The notes: generated by a model not told the origin, from the sequence alone. DNA of 8,873 nt from Velamenicoccus sp964471325 (GCA_964471325.1 CAYYFL010000031.1:1-8873); one strand, 5' to 3'; shown: positions 1-6,453, counted from the first letter of the stretch. A program made the numbers and translations.

Positions 1-54
1 GAACCATGGCATGACTTAGCGAGCCGATGGCCGTAGGCGGTGAAGCTAAGTCAT
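1..54. repeat. Composite palindromic repeat, first copy (module B)
   Basis: The arms ATGACTTAGC (11-20) and GCTAAGTCAT (45-54) are perfect 10-nt inverted repeats around a 24-nt GC-rich loop. Positions 1-48 recur at 93-140 with one mismatch (T41 versus C133). The element may start before the window. Relatives lie at 5644-5673 and, inverted, at 5704-5740. No coding function is apparent. Confidence 0.85.
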
Positions 55-59
55 CAGCC

Positions 60-91
60 CGAATTAATCCGCCAATGCACTGGTGGCGGAT
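60..91. repeat. Small hairpin repeat (module A) between the two module B copies
   Basis: ATCCGCCA (67-74) pairs with TGGCGGAT (84-91) over a 9-nt loop. The 14-nt string CGAATTAATCCGCC (60-73) recurs exactly on the opposite strand at 5766-5779, and TGGCGGAT recurs inverted at 5749-5756. The hairpin is therefore part of a dispersed family and not a chance fold. Confidence 0.75.
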
Positions 92-92
92 G

Positions 93-140
93 GAACCATG
101 GCATGACTTAGCGAGCCGATGGCCGTAGGCGGCGAAGCTA
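93..140. repeat. Composite palindromic repeat, second copy (module B)
   Basis: This is a direct copy of positions 1-48 with 47 of 48 bases identical, offset by 92 nt. Unlike the first copy it loses the closing arm: after GAAGCTA the sequence switches to an AT-rich heptamer run at 139-152. It is either a truncated copy or a junction between modules. Confidence 0.85.
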
Positions 141-152
141 TAAGTTATAAGG
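139..152. repeat. Heptanucleotide tandem repeat TATAAGT/TATAAGG
   Basis: Two 7-nt units follow each other and differ only at the last base. The reverse complement, CCTTATA-ACTTATA, matches the start of the run at 5781-5794 (CCTTATA-ACTTACG), which is on the other strand. It belongs to the degenerate heptamer family also seen at 887-921 and 2738-2758. Confidence 0.6.
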
Positions 153-174
153 CCGCCTGCCTGCCGTGTCCTCA

Positions 175-203
175 TTGACACTCCGCCGGATTTGTGTTAC
201 CCT
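175..203 (+). promoter_or_regulatory. Candidate sigma-70 promoter for the yggS operon
   Basis: A perfect TTGACA (175-180) is followed by a 17-nt spacer and TACCCT (198-203), which keeps the T, A and final T of the -10 consensus. Transcription would start near 210, leaving a leader of about 100 nt before the preferred yggS start. The -35 box touches the end of the repeat block: the motif CCTCATT at 170-176 recurs at the edge of the second repeat region. The call rests on consensus match and spacing only. Confidence 0.55.
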
Positions 204-310
204 GCACCAGTCCGCAGGACGGTATAGGATTCCGCCGTGCCTCAAAAAAGAGAAATGGCAGGCGCCTCCGTTAGATGCAAGGGTGGTCAGATGGTGGATG
301 TTTTAAGAAG

Positions 311-1021
311 ATGATCCGTGAAAACATCTTTGAGGTCAAAGAGAGGATAGGCCGGGCTGCGCAACGCGCAGCGACGGATCCTTTCGAAATCACGCTTGTT
401 GCGGTGACCAAGAATGTCGGTGCAGAGGATATGTGCCGGGCCGTGGACGCCGGAATCACGCATATCGGCGAAAGCAGGGTTCAGGAAGCTCTTTCGAAAT
501 ACGACCAGGTCCGGGCCTATGCTTCGGCAAGAGGCATCGTCTTGGTTTGGCATATGATCGGTCACCTGCAGACCAACAAGGCGGGGGAAGCTGTCCGTCT
601 TTTTGATTTGATTCACTCCGTGGACAGCGTCCGTCTGGCGCGGCAGATTGATAAGCAGGCCGCCGCTATCGGCAAGGTTCAGGATGTTCTCATGGAGGTC
701 AAGACATCTCCCGAGGCTGCGAAGTATGGATTCATGCCGGATGACGTTGTCGGCGCCTTAAAAGAGACGGCGTCTTTGGACCATCTGGCCGTGAAGGGAT
801 TGATGACGGTGGCGCCGGCTGTGCATGGTCCCGGAGAGGCGCGTCCTTATTTCAAGACACTGAAGGAGCTGTTGAACAGGGTTAACGAATTACGAGTTAC
901 GGATTACGAGTTACGAATATTATCCATGGGCATGACGGATGATTTCGAGGCTGCCGTAGAGGAAGGGGCGACCCTTGTTCGCGTCGGCCGCGGGATCTTC
1001 GGCGGCAGGAAAGAAAGATGA
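311..1021 (+). CDS. yggS: YggS/PLPBP-family pyridoxal phosphate homeostasis protein
   Basis: The family (YggS, YlmE, human PLPBP) binds pyridoxal 5'-phosphate in a single-domain TIM barrel and keeps free PLP and amino/keto-acid pools in balance; no catalytic reaction is established. The 236-residue product has the expected length. AVTKNV places the PLP lysine at K34, HMIGHLQTNK lies at 81-90, and SMGMTDDFEAAVEEG followed by RVGRGIFGGR near the C terminus is the phosphate-binding end. I chose ATG 311 because the family begins close to this residue; ATG 275 would add 12 unlikely residues, and neither start has a strong Shine-Dalgarno. The last 4 nt overlap proC (ATGA), a common partnership for this family. 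Residues about 192-204 are encoded by an AT-rich tandem repeat and look inserted. The cytoplasmic role is inferred from family knowledge. Confidence 0.93.
   Translation: MIRENIFEVKERIGRAAQRAATDPFEITLVAVTKNVGAEDMCRAVDAGITHIGESRVQEALSKYDQVRAYASARGIVLVWHMIGHLQTNKAGEAVRLFDLIHSVDSVRLARQIDKQAAAIGKVQDVLMEVKTSPEAAKYGFMPDDVVGALKETASLDHLAVKGLMTVAPAVHGPGEARPYFKTLKELLNRVNELRVTDYELRILSMGMTDDFEAAVEEGATLVRVGRGIFGGRKER
887..921 (+). repeat. Degenerate heptamer tandem repeat inside yggS
   Basis: The run reads GAATTAC-GAGTTAC-GGATTAC-GAGTTAC-GAATATT, five 7-nt units, of which the first two and next two form 14-nt repeats differing at one base. It is read in frame as ELRVTDYELRIL. It uses TTA, CGA and ATA codons, which are uncommon in the surrounding GC-rich gene. 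It sits just before the conserved SMGM motif, where homologues usually have a short linker. Confidence 0.8.
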
Positions 1022-1845
1022 GCCATCATTCGGCCGTAGGGATCATCGGATGCGGGAACATGGGGGCGGCCCTCACGGAAAATCTTGTGAAGTCGTGGGG
1101 GGTCGATCGCATTTTTGTTTTTGACAAGGACCCGCAGAAACAAAACGCCCTTGAGAGGCATTTTCGTGTCCGCGGCGTTTCCGGCCTTGATGATCTTGTC
1201 GATTCCTGCGAGACGATCATTATCGCCGTCAAACCGCAGGATATTGATACAGTCCTCGATGTTTTAAAAGGCCGGTGGGACAAGCTGGTTGTTTCTATTG
1301 CCGCCGGCATGACGCTCCGGTATCTTTCGTCCAGGATAGGTTCCCGCGTGCCCCTCGTGCGCGCCATGCCTAATCTGAATGCCGTTGTCGGCGCCAGCAT
1401 GACGGCGATTTCCTGCAACAGCGCTGTTGCGGAGATCCAGAAGGAAACGGCCGCCAGGGTCTTTGAGTCTGTCGGCAGCGTTGTTTTTATCAAGGAAGAG
1501 TTGATGAATGCCTTTACGGCGGTCGCGGGCAGCGGCCCGGCTTTCATCGCCTACCTGATGGACGATATGGATTCAGAGACCGTCAGGGATATTTTTGTGA
1601 AGGAAGCCCTGGCGTTTGGTTTTGACCCGGCGGCCGCGGAATTCATTGTGGACAAGACGATGGCAGGCACACAGAAGATATTGCAGAATTTCGACAGGGA
1701 TATTTTTATCAAGAGGGTTTGTTCCAGAGGGGGGACGACGGAGGCCGGTATGGAGGCATTTGCGACCAGGCACAAGACCGCCGAAGGGCTCTCCGAGGCG
1801 ATCCGCGCGGCTTGCCGCCGGGCGGGCGAATTGGCAAAGATATAG
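1018..1845 (+). CDS. proC: Pyrroline-5-carboxylate reductase
   Basis: ProC reduces 1-pyrroline-5-carboxylate to L-proline with NAD(P)H, the last step of proline synthesis in the cytoplasm. The 275-residue product has normal length. An N-terminal Rossmann fold starts with IIGCGNMG (residues 9-16), followed by AVKPQ (70-74) and RAMPN (115-119). The C-terminal dimerisation and substrate domain carries AGSGPAF (170-176) and RGGTTEAG (237-244), the latter equivalent to the usual SPGGTT signature. The start codon overlaps the yggS stop as ATGA, which points to translational coupling and makes the start secure. A 22-nt gap separates it from mtnP. No disruption is visible. Other members of this fold are possible, but the C-terminal signature makes ProC much the best call. 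Confidence 0.95.
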   Translation: MSHHSAVGIIGCGNMGAALTENLVKSWGVDRIFVFDKDPQKQNALERHFRVRGVSGLDDLVDSCETIIIAVKPQDIDTVLDVLKGRWDKLVVSIAAGMTLRYLSSRIGSRVPLVRAMPNLNAVVGASMTAISCNSAVAEIQKETAARVFESVGSVVFIKEELMNAFTAVAGSGPAFIAYLMDDMDSETVRDIFVKEALAFGFDPAAAEFIVDKTMAGTQKILQNFDRDIFIKRVCSRGGTTEAGMEAFATRHKTAEGLSEAIRAACRRAGELAKI

Positions 1846-1867
1846 ACGGGTTTAAAGAGGGGGAGAT

Positions 1868-2728
1868 ATGCCCAAAATCGGCATCATCGGCGGAAGCGGC
1901 ATTTATAAGATCGAGGGGATGAAGGCATTGAAAGAGGTCCGGGTCAAGACGCCATTTGGTGATCCTTCCGATTGTTACAGGACGGGGCAGCTTGCGGGAG
2001 TGGATGTCGTATTCCTGCCGCGTCACGGTTCCTCCCATACGATCAATCCGTCGCAGATCAATTACAGGGCCAATGTCTTCGGCATGAAGAAGCTGGGTGT
2101 TGAAAAGCTGATCTCTGTTTCTGCTTGCGGCTCGCTGAAGAAAGAACATAAGCCCCTTGATTTTGTTCTTCCTGATCAGTTCGTGGATAGGACCAGCGGC
2201 AGCCGCTGCATGACGTTCTTCAGCGACGGCATCGTCGCCCATGTGGGTTTCGGCCAGCCCGTCTGTCCGGAGCTTCTGGACCTTATCTGGGGTGCGGCGC
2301 AGGCCTTGAACCTCAGCGTCCACAAAGGCGGGACTTACCTGAATATGGAAGGCCCGGCGTTTTCGACAAAGGCCGAGTCTAATCTTTACCGTTCCTGGGG
2401 CATGGACATCATCGGCATGACAAATATGGCTGAAGCGAGGCTGGCCCGCGAGGCGGAGATGTGCTATGCCACGATCGCAGCCGTCACGGATTACGACTGC
2501 TGGTATGAATCAGAGGAGTCGGTGACCGTGGAGATGATCGTGGCAAACCTCAGGAAAAATGCCGAGAATTCCAAAAAACTTGTCGGTGAGGTCGTCAGGA
2601 GGTTGGGATCGGCCCCCTCGTCCTGTGCATGCTCGGAATCCTTAAAATATGCGATCGTCACGGACAAGAGGGCGATTTCCGCAAAAATCAAAAAGGACCT
2701 TAAGCCGATTATAGGTAAATATATCTAA
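1868..2728 (+). CDS. mtnP: S-methyl-5'-thioadenosine phosphorylase (MTAP)
   Basis: The enzyme cleaves 5'-methylthioadenosine, the by-product of polyamine and related syntheses, with phosphate to give adenine and 5-methylthioribose-1-phosphate. Visible family motifs in the 286-residue product are IGIIGGSG at the N terminus, PRHG (51-54, phosphate site), NYRAN (65-69), ACGSL (86-90), MEGPAFST (160-167), GMTN (183-186) and TDYDCW (207-212). The aspartates D208 and D210 are those that favour 6-aminopurines, which argues for MTAP over purine nucleoside phosphorylase. Cysteines 133, 199, 211 and a C-terminal CAC at 253-255 resemble the disulfide-forming set of archaeal MTAP II. A purine-rich GAGGGGGAG lies just before ATG 1868 and fixes the start. 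Further methionine-salvage genes are absent from the window. Confidence 0.92.
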   Translation: MPKIGIIGGSGIYKIEGMKALKEVRVKTPFGDPSDCYRTGQLAGVDVVFLPRHGSSHTINPSQINYRANVFGMKKLGVEKLISVSACGSLKKEHKPLDFVLPDQFVDRTSGSRCMTFFSDGIVAHVGFGQPVCPELLDLIWGAAQALNLSVHKGGTYLNMEGPAFSTKAESNLYRSWGMDIIGMTNMAEARLAREAEMCYATIAAVTDYDCWYESEESVTVEMIVANLRKNAENSKKLVGEVVRRLGSAPSSCACSESLKYAIVTDKRAISAKIKKDLKPIIGKYI

Positions 2729-2737
2729 AACCCCGGG

Positions 2738-2758
2738 CTTACAACTTATCACTTAAAA
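2738..2758. repeat. Heptamer tandem repeat in the mtnP-ileS gap
   Basis: Three 7-nt units, CTTACAA-CTTATCA-CTTAAAA, fill most of the 32-nt gap and end 2 nt before the ileS start codon. They resemble the CCTTATA/ACTTATA units at 139-152 (reverse complement) and 5781-5794. They occupy the place where a Shine-Dalgarno sequence would be expected. Confidence 0.6.
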
Positions 2759-2760
2759 CC

Positions 2761-5550
2761 ATGGATTATAAAGCGACGCTGAATTTACCCCAGACAGATT
2801 TTTCCATGAAGGCCAACCTGAGCGCCAGGGAGCCTGAGGCCCTCGCCCGGTGGGAGGAAATGGGATTATATGGGAAGATCCGCCGCGCCTTCCAGGGCCG
2901 CGAGCTCTTCATCCTTCACGACGGGCCGCCTTATGCCAACGGCCGTATCCATATCGGCCATGCCTTGAACAAGATCCTCAAGGACATTATCGTCAGGTAT
3001 AAGACGCTGCGCGGCTGCGACGCGCCGTATATCCCCGGATGGGATTGCCACGGCTTGCCTGTGGAACATCAGCTTTTCAAGGACCTTAAAAAAAATAAAG
3101 ACCAGATCGACCGGGTGGCTTTCCGCGTGATGGCCCACGATTACGCCATGAAATATGTCGCCATCCAGAGGGAGGAATTCAAGAGATTAGGGATCATCGG
3201 CGACTGGGAGCATCCTTATCTGACCCTCGATAGGAAATACGAAGAGACGATCCTGAAGTCTTTCGGACGTCTCGTCGAGGAAGGCTATATCTATCGCGGC
3301 CTCAAACCCGTCCATTGGTGTTTCCGTTGCGAAACGGCCCTGGCTGAGGCCGAGGTGGAATATGAGGACCATGAATCGGATTCCATCTATGTGAAATTCG
3401 CGCTTAAAGACGAGGAGCATGCACGCCGCCTGGGCATTTCTTTTGAAGACAAAAAGCCGCCGTCCGTCTGCATCTGGACGACGACGCCGTGGACGCTCAT
3501 CGCCAATGTGGCCGTCGCCGTGCATCCGGACCTGGAGTATCTTCTGGTCGATTTCGGGGCCGGTGAGCAGATGATCGTCGCGCGCGATCTTTTTGAGAGT
3601 TCGTTGAAAGAGAAGTTTTCTGCGTCGGGAGAGGTGCGTATTTTGAAACGTTTCCAGGGCCGGGATCTGGAAGGTCTTGTGTATCGTCATCCTTTCGGTT
3701 TGCGGGAGGGCCGCGTTGTCCTGGCGGATTATGTCTCCAGGGAAGACGGGACGGGATGCGTGCATACCGCGCCGGGCCACGGCCAGGAAGATTTTATGAC
3801 AGGGCAGAAGTACCATCTCGACGTCGTCATGCCCGTTGACGAGCGCGGCCGTTTTCTGCCGGATGTAGCGGATTTCGCAGGCCAGCGCGTTTTTGACGCC
3901 AACGCCGGCATCATCCAGAAGCTTTCGGATCTCGGGTGCCTGAAGCTGGCGTCCAAGATCGCGCATACTTATCCGCATTGCTGGCGGTGCAAACAGCCGG
4001 TCATCTTCCGCGCGACACAGCAGTGGTTTCTCAAGATCGATCACAAGGGCCTCAGGCAGGATTTGCTCGGTGCGATCCGCGATCAGGTCACCTGGGTGCC
4101 GCCGTCGGGGCGTGAGCGCATATCGTCCATGGTCGAGAACAGGCCTGATTGGTGCCTGTCGCGACAGCGTTATTGGGGTGTGCCTATTCCCGCCGTCGTC
4201 TGCCGCGCCTGTCACAACCATATCCTGGATGCGCGCCTGATCGAAAAGCTCGCGGCCCGCGTCGCTGCCGAGGGGACGGACATCTGGTTCAAGAGCGACG
4301 TCGCAGAATTCTTGCCGAAGGATCTGCGTTGTGTCTGTGGCTCTTCGGCCTTTGATAAATCGACGGATATCCTCGACGTGTGGTTTGATTCCGGTGTCAG
4401 CCATCAGGCGGTCCTCAAGGATGTGCCGGGTCTCAAGCTGCCGGCAGACCTGTATCTGGAAGGGTCCGACCAGCATCGCGGCTGGTTCCAGGCGTCCCTG
4501 ATCCCGTCGCAAGCCATCGACCGCCGGCCGCCCTTCAAAGCCGTCCTGACCCACGGATTTGTGGTCGATGCGCAGGGCCGCAAGATGTCCAAGTCCCTGG
4601 GCAACGTCATTTCTCCGCAGGAGATCATCAAGGACTTTGGCGCCGATATCCTGAGGCTCTGGGTCCTGTCGAGCGACTATAACGAGGATGTGCGCATCTC
4701 CAAGGAGATCCTGAATTTCACCGCCGACGCTTATCGCAAGATCCGCAATACGGCGCGCTTTATCCTCGGCAATCTGAATGATTTCGATCCGGATGCGGAC
4801 CGCCTGGGCCGCCAGGAGCTTTGCGACATCGACCGATGGGCGCTTTCGCGTCTGTCGCAGCTGGTCGACGGCGTCACGCGGGCCTACGACAGTTATCTTT
4901 TTTATCACGTGTTCCAGAAGCTTTTTGCTTTTTGCAATGAGGAGATGTCGTCGGTGTATCTCGATATTCTCAAGGACAGGCTCTATACGGCGGGCAGGCG
5001 CTCAAAAGAGCGGCGTTCGGCGCAGACGGTGATCTATGACATTCTCGACGCTTTGACGAGGATGCTGGCGCCGGTCTTGCCTTTTACGAGCGAGGAGATT
5101 TATCGCTCCATGCGTCATCGCAAGGGCGCGGCTGCGGAAAGCATACATTTGTCTTCTTGGCCGTCCCTCGACGGCGCAGAGACAGACAACGGCACGAACA
5201 AAGACATCGACAAAATTTTGGAGATACGGCCGGCTGTCCTCAAATCGCTGGAAGAAGAAAGGGCAAAGGGCAAGATCGGCAGCTCTCTTGAGGCCAAGGT
5301 CGTCCTGACTTTTAAGGACAGGCAGACGTCCGAGGTCTTCTTCCGTTTCGCGCAGCAGCTGCGTTATTTTTTCATCGTCTCATGCGTTGAGCTCAAGACC
5401 GATGCGTCTCTGGGGACGCCGTTTGCCATCAGCGTGGCGCATGCCGAAGGAAAAAAGTGCAGCCGTTGCTGGAATTATGCCCTGGACACCGACACTGATG
5501 CAGCCTATCCGGGCATCTGCGGCCGTTGCGTCCAGGCGATCCGGGGATAA
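2761..5550 (+). CDS. ileS: Isoleucyl-tRNA synthetase, bacterial type
   Basis: This class Ia synthetase charges tRNA-Ile in the cytoplasm and edits mischarged valine. The 929-residue product is full length. HIGH lies at residues 64-67 and KMSKS at 608-612. The CP1 editing domain shows WTTTPWTL from 239 and GTGCVHTAPGHGQED (330-344). DWCLSRQRYWG lies at 463-473. A C481-x2-C484 and C524-x-C526 pair resembles a zinc ribbon inserted before DVWFDSG, and the C-terminal zinc finger uses C900, C903, C920 and C923. The C-terminal finger and overall plan fit the bacterial type I enzyme. ATG 2761 is chosen because the family starts with DYKxTLNLPxTDF. No Shine-Dalgarno precedes it; heptamer repeats do. 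The gene lies 32 nt after mtnP, so it is probably the last gene of that operon. I saw no T-box leader. Confidence 0.97.
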   Translation: MDYKATLNLPQTDFSMKANLSAREPEALARWEEMGLYGKIRRAFQGRELFILHDGPPYANGRIHIGHALNKILKDIIVRYKTLRGCDAPYIPGWDCHGLPVEHQLFKDLKKNKDQIDRVAFRVMAHDYAMKYVAIQREEFKRLGIIGDWEHPYLTLDRKYEETILKSFGRLVEEGYIYRGLKPVHWCFRCETALAEAEVEYEDHESDSIYVKFALKDEEHARRLGISFEDKKPPSVCIWTTTPWTLIANVAVAVHPDLEYLLVDFGAGEQMIVARDLFESSLKEKFSASGEVRILKRFQGRDLEGLVYRHPFGLREGRVVLADYVSREDGTGCVHTAPGHGQEDFMTGQKYHLDVVMPVDERGRFLPDVADFAGQRVFDANAGIIQKLSDLGCLKLASKIAHTYPHCWRCKQPVIFRATQQWFLKIDHKGLRQDLLGAIRDQVTWVPPSGRERISSMVENRPDWCLSRQRYWGVPIPAVVCRACHNHILDARLIEKLAARVAAEGTDIWFKSDVAEFLPKDLRCVCGSSAFDKSTDILDVWFDSGVSHQAVLKDVPGLKLPADLYLEGSDQHRGWFQASLIPSQAIDRRPPFKAVLTHGFVVDAQGRKMSKSLGNVISPQEIIKDFGADILRLWVLSSDYNEDVRISKEILNFTADAYRKIRNTARFILGNLNDFDPDADRLGRQELCDIDRWALSRLSQLVDGVTRAYDSYLFYHVFQKLFAFCNEEMSSVYLDILKDRLYTAGRRSKERRSAQTVIYDILDALTRMLAPVLPFTSEEIYRSMRHRKGAAAESIHLSSWPSLDGAETDNGTNKDIDKILEIRPAVLKSLEEERAKGKIGSSLEAKVVLTFKDRQTSEVFFRFAQQLRYFFIVSCVELKTDASLGTPFAISVAHAEGKKCSRCWNYALDTDTDAAYPGICGRCVQAIRG

Positions 5551-5643
5551 AGCGCGGGTTTGTATTTTAAGTTGGATAGTTTTCTGATCCACCCGCCGCT
5601 AAAACGTCCGTCATCACTTGTTCGCGGACGGCCGATGACGCTC
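5551..5643. other. Non-coding stretch after ileS, no convincing terminator
   Basis: Several short inverted repeats occur: GCGGGT (5554-5559) with ACCCGC (5591-5596), CGTCCG (5605-5610) with CGGACG (5625-5630), and CGTCATC (5609-5615) with GATGACG (5634-5640). The last two overlap and would exclude each other. None is followed by a T-run, so I cannot name an intrinsic terminator for the ileS operon. No ORF here looks real. Confidence 0.5.
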
Positions 5644-5673
5644 TGGTAGCGGCCGTTGGCGGATTTCGCTAGA
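5644..5673. repeat. Diverged relative of module B
   Basis: The stretch from TAGCGGCCG to TTTCGCTA parallels the inner part of module B at 17-48 (TAGCGAGCCG, GTAGGCGG, AGCTA) in the same orientation, with a 7-nt deletion. Short TAGCG/CGCTA arms close it. It was aligned by eye, so homology is likely but not proven. Confidence 0.45.
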
Positions 5674-5703
5674 TAGAAAATTTCGGTGCTCAAAATTCGG
5701 GCA

Positions 5704-5779
5704 GATGACTTACATCGGAAACCACTCCGTAAGCCATGGCTTTGATTTATCCGCCACTAGATATCGGCGGATTAATTCG
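5704..5779 (-). repeat. Inverted copy of the composite repeat (modules A and B)
   Basis: Read on the minus strand, this region repeats the order of positions 60-140 with 3' differences: CGAATTAATCCGCC (5779-5766), TGGCGGAT (5756-5749), CCATGGC (5740-5734) and TAAGTCATC (5712-5704). The spacing is similar to the first element, with diverged bases between. The ATCCGCC/GGCGGAT hairpin is retained at 5749-5755 and 5766-5772. Confidence 0.7.
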
Positions 5780-5852
5780 GCCTTATAACTTACGTCGCCA
5801 AGAACAACGCGACGGCTCCCTGCCTGCCGGCAGGCAGGCGTAAGTTATGGCC
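5779..5852. repeat. Long branched inverted repeat with a 20-nt perfect palindrome
   Basis: ATAACTTACG (5785-5794) pairs perfectly with CGTAAGTTAT (5839-5848), extended by GGCC/GGCC with a 2-nt bulge. Two hairpins lie inside: CGTCGC (5793-5798) with GCGACG (5809-5814), sharing two bases with the outer stem, and a perfect GC-rich palindrome at 5819-5838 with half-site CCTGCCTGCC. Related CTGCCTGCC strings occur at about 156-164 and 5931-5939. The outer arms contain the heptamer repeat. Confidence 0.75.
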
Positions 5853-5866
5853 TCATTAAAAAAAGG

Positions 5867-5895
5867 TTGCCATTTGTTTTCATTCAATATATAAT
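5867..5895 (+). promoter_or_regulatory. Near-consensus sigma-70 promoter for the dksA-lspA-lgt-rluD operon
   Basis: TTGCCA (5867-5872) and a perfect TATAAT (5890-5895) are separated by exactly 17 nt in an AT-rich stretch. Transcription would start near 5902, giving a leader of about 59 nt to ATG 5961. The upstream A-run (5857-5864) could act as an UP-like element. The promoter begins 15 nt after the inverted-repeat block. Confidence 0.75.
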
Positions 5896-5960
5896 TGAAC
5901 AGTTTTCAAAACATATCGCAAGGTAAATTCTGCCTGCCGGTGAAACAGGGAGCCACAGAC

Positions 5961-6365
5961 ATGCAAAAGAGAAAGACTGCCAAGCAAGGTAAAATGGACA
6001 AAAAGACTTCAGAGTTCTATAAGAAGCTCCTTTTGGAAAAGCGCGAAGACATCCTTGGTGACATTTCGCAAATTTCAGAAGAGACGCTCAAAAAATCCCA
6101 GAAAGACGCCTCCGGTGATATCTCCGGTTACACCTTTCACATGGCCGACGTGGCCACGGATAATTATGACCGCGAATTCTCGCTGGGGCTGGCTTCCAAG
6201 GAACGCGGCGTCCTTATGGAAATCAACTATGCCCTCCAGAAACTTCAGGAAGGCCGCTTCGGTTTGTGCGAATCCTGCAAGAAACCCATCTCCAAGGTCC
6301 GGCTCAAGGCCGTTCCTTACACGACGCTCTGCCTGAAATGCCAGCAGGCTAAGGAAAAAAGATAG
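5961..6365 (+). CDS. DksA/TraR-family zinc-finger protein
   Basis: DksA/TraR proteins bind in the secondary channel of RNA polymerase and adjust transcription, often with ppGpp. The 134-residue product has a helical N-terminal half (about 12-100) and a C4 zinc finger: C103 and C106 in GLCESCKKPI, C124 and C127 in LCLKCQ. The EFSLGL and ER segments before the finger match the family. The DxxDxA tip motif of E. coli DksA is not seen; the equivalent stretch reads MADVATDNYD, so activity like E. coli DksA should not be assumed. ATG 5961 is chosen because AGGGAG precedes it by 9 nt; an in-frame TTG at 5895 falls inside the -10 box. ATG 5994 is a possible shorter start. It is the first gene after a strong promoter, and Chlamydiae also keep dksA next to lspA. 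Confidence 0.85.
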   Translation: MQKRKTAKQGKMDKKTSEFYKKLLLEKREDILGDISQISEETLKKSQKDASGDISGYTFHMADVATDNYDREFSLGLASKERGVLMEINYALQKLQEGRFGLCESCKKPISKVRLKAVPYTTLCLKCQQAKEKR

Positions 6366-6377
6366 CTGTCGTTTCAA

Positions 6378-6413
6378 TCTCCCGGCAGAAAATGCTCCTG
6401 CTGCCTCGGGAGA
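6378..6413 (+). other. RNA hairpin in the dksA-like/lspA gap
   Basis: TCTCCCGGCAG (6378-6388) pairs with CTGCCTCGGGAGA (6401-6413) as an 11-bp stem with a 2-nt bulge and a 12-nt loop. No T-run follows, so it is not a classic terminator. It could be an RNA stability or processing element, or a partial attenuator between the regulator and the lipoprotein genes. Confidence 0.55.
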
Positions 6414-6453
6414 GAACCCTTAGGGATTTCATAACGGCCCCACTTTTCGCCGG

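Noticed and set aside
275..310. Upstream ATG as the yggS start
   Set aside because: It would add 12 residues not expected in the family, and no ribosome binding site precedes it; ATG 311 fits the usual N terminus.
3187..4908. Very long open frame on the minus strand opposite ileS
   Set aside because: It lies wholly inside a clear ileS, has no family motifs, and such frames are expected opposite GC-rich codon-biased genes.
5551..5860. tRNA or small RNA gene in the gap after ileS
   Set aside because: No cloverleaf or T-loop GTTCRANNC pattern was found; the visible structure is explained by the repeat modules.
5895..5960. TTG start for the dksA-like gene
   Set aside because: The codon overlaps the -10 box of the predicted promoter, upstream of the expected transcription start; ATG 5961 has AGGGAG at good spacing.
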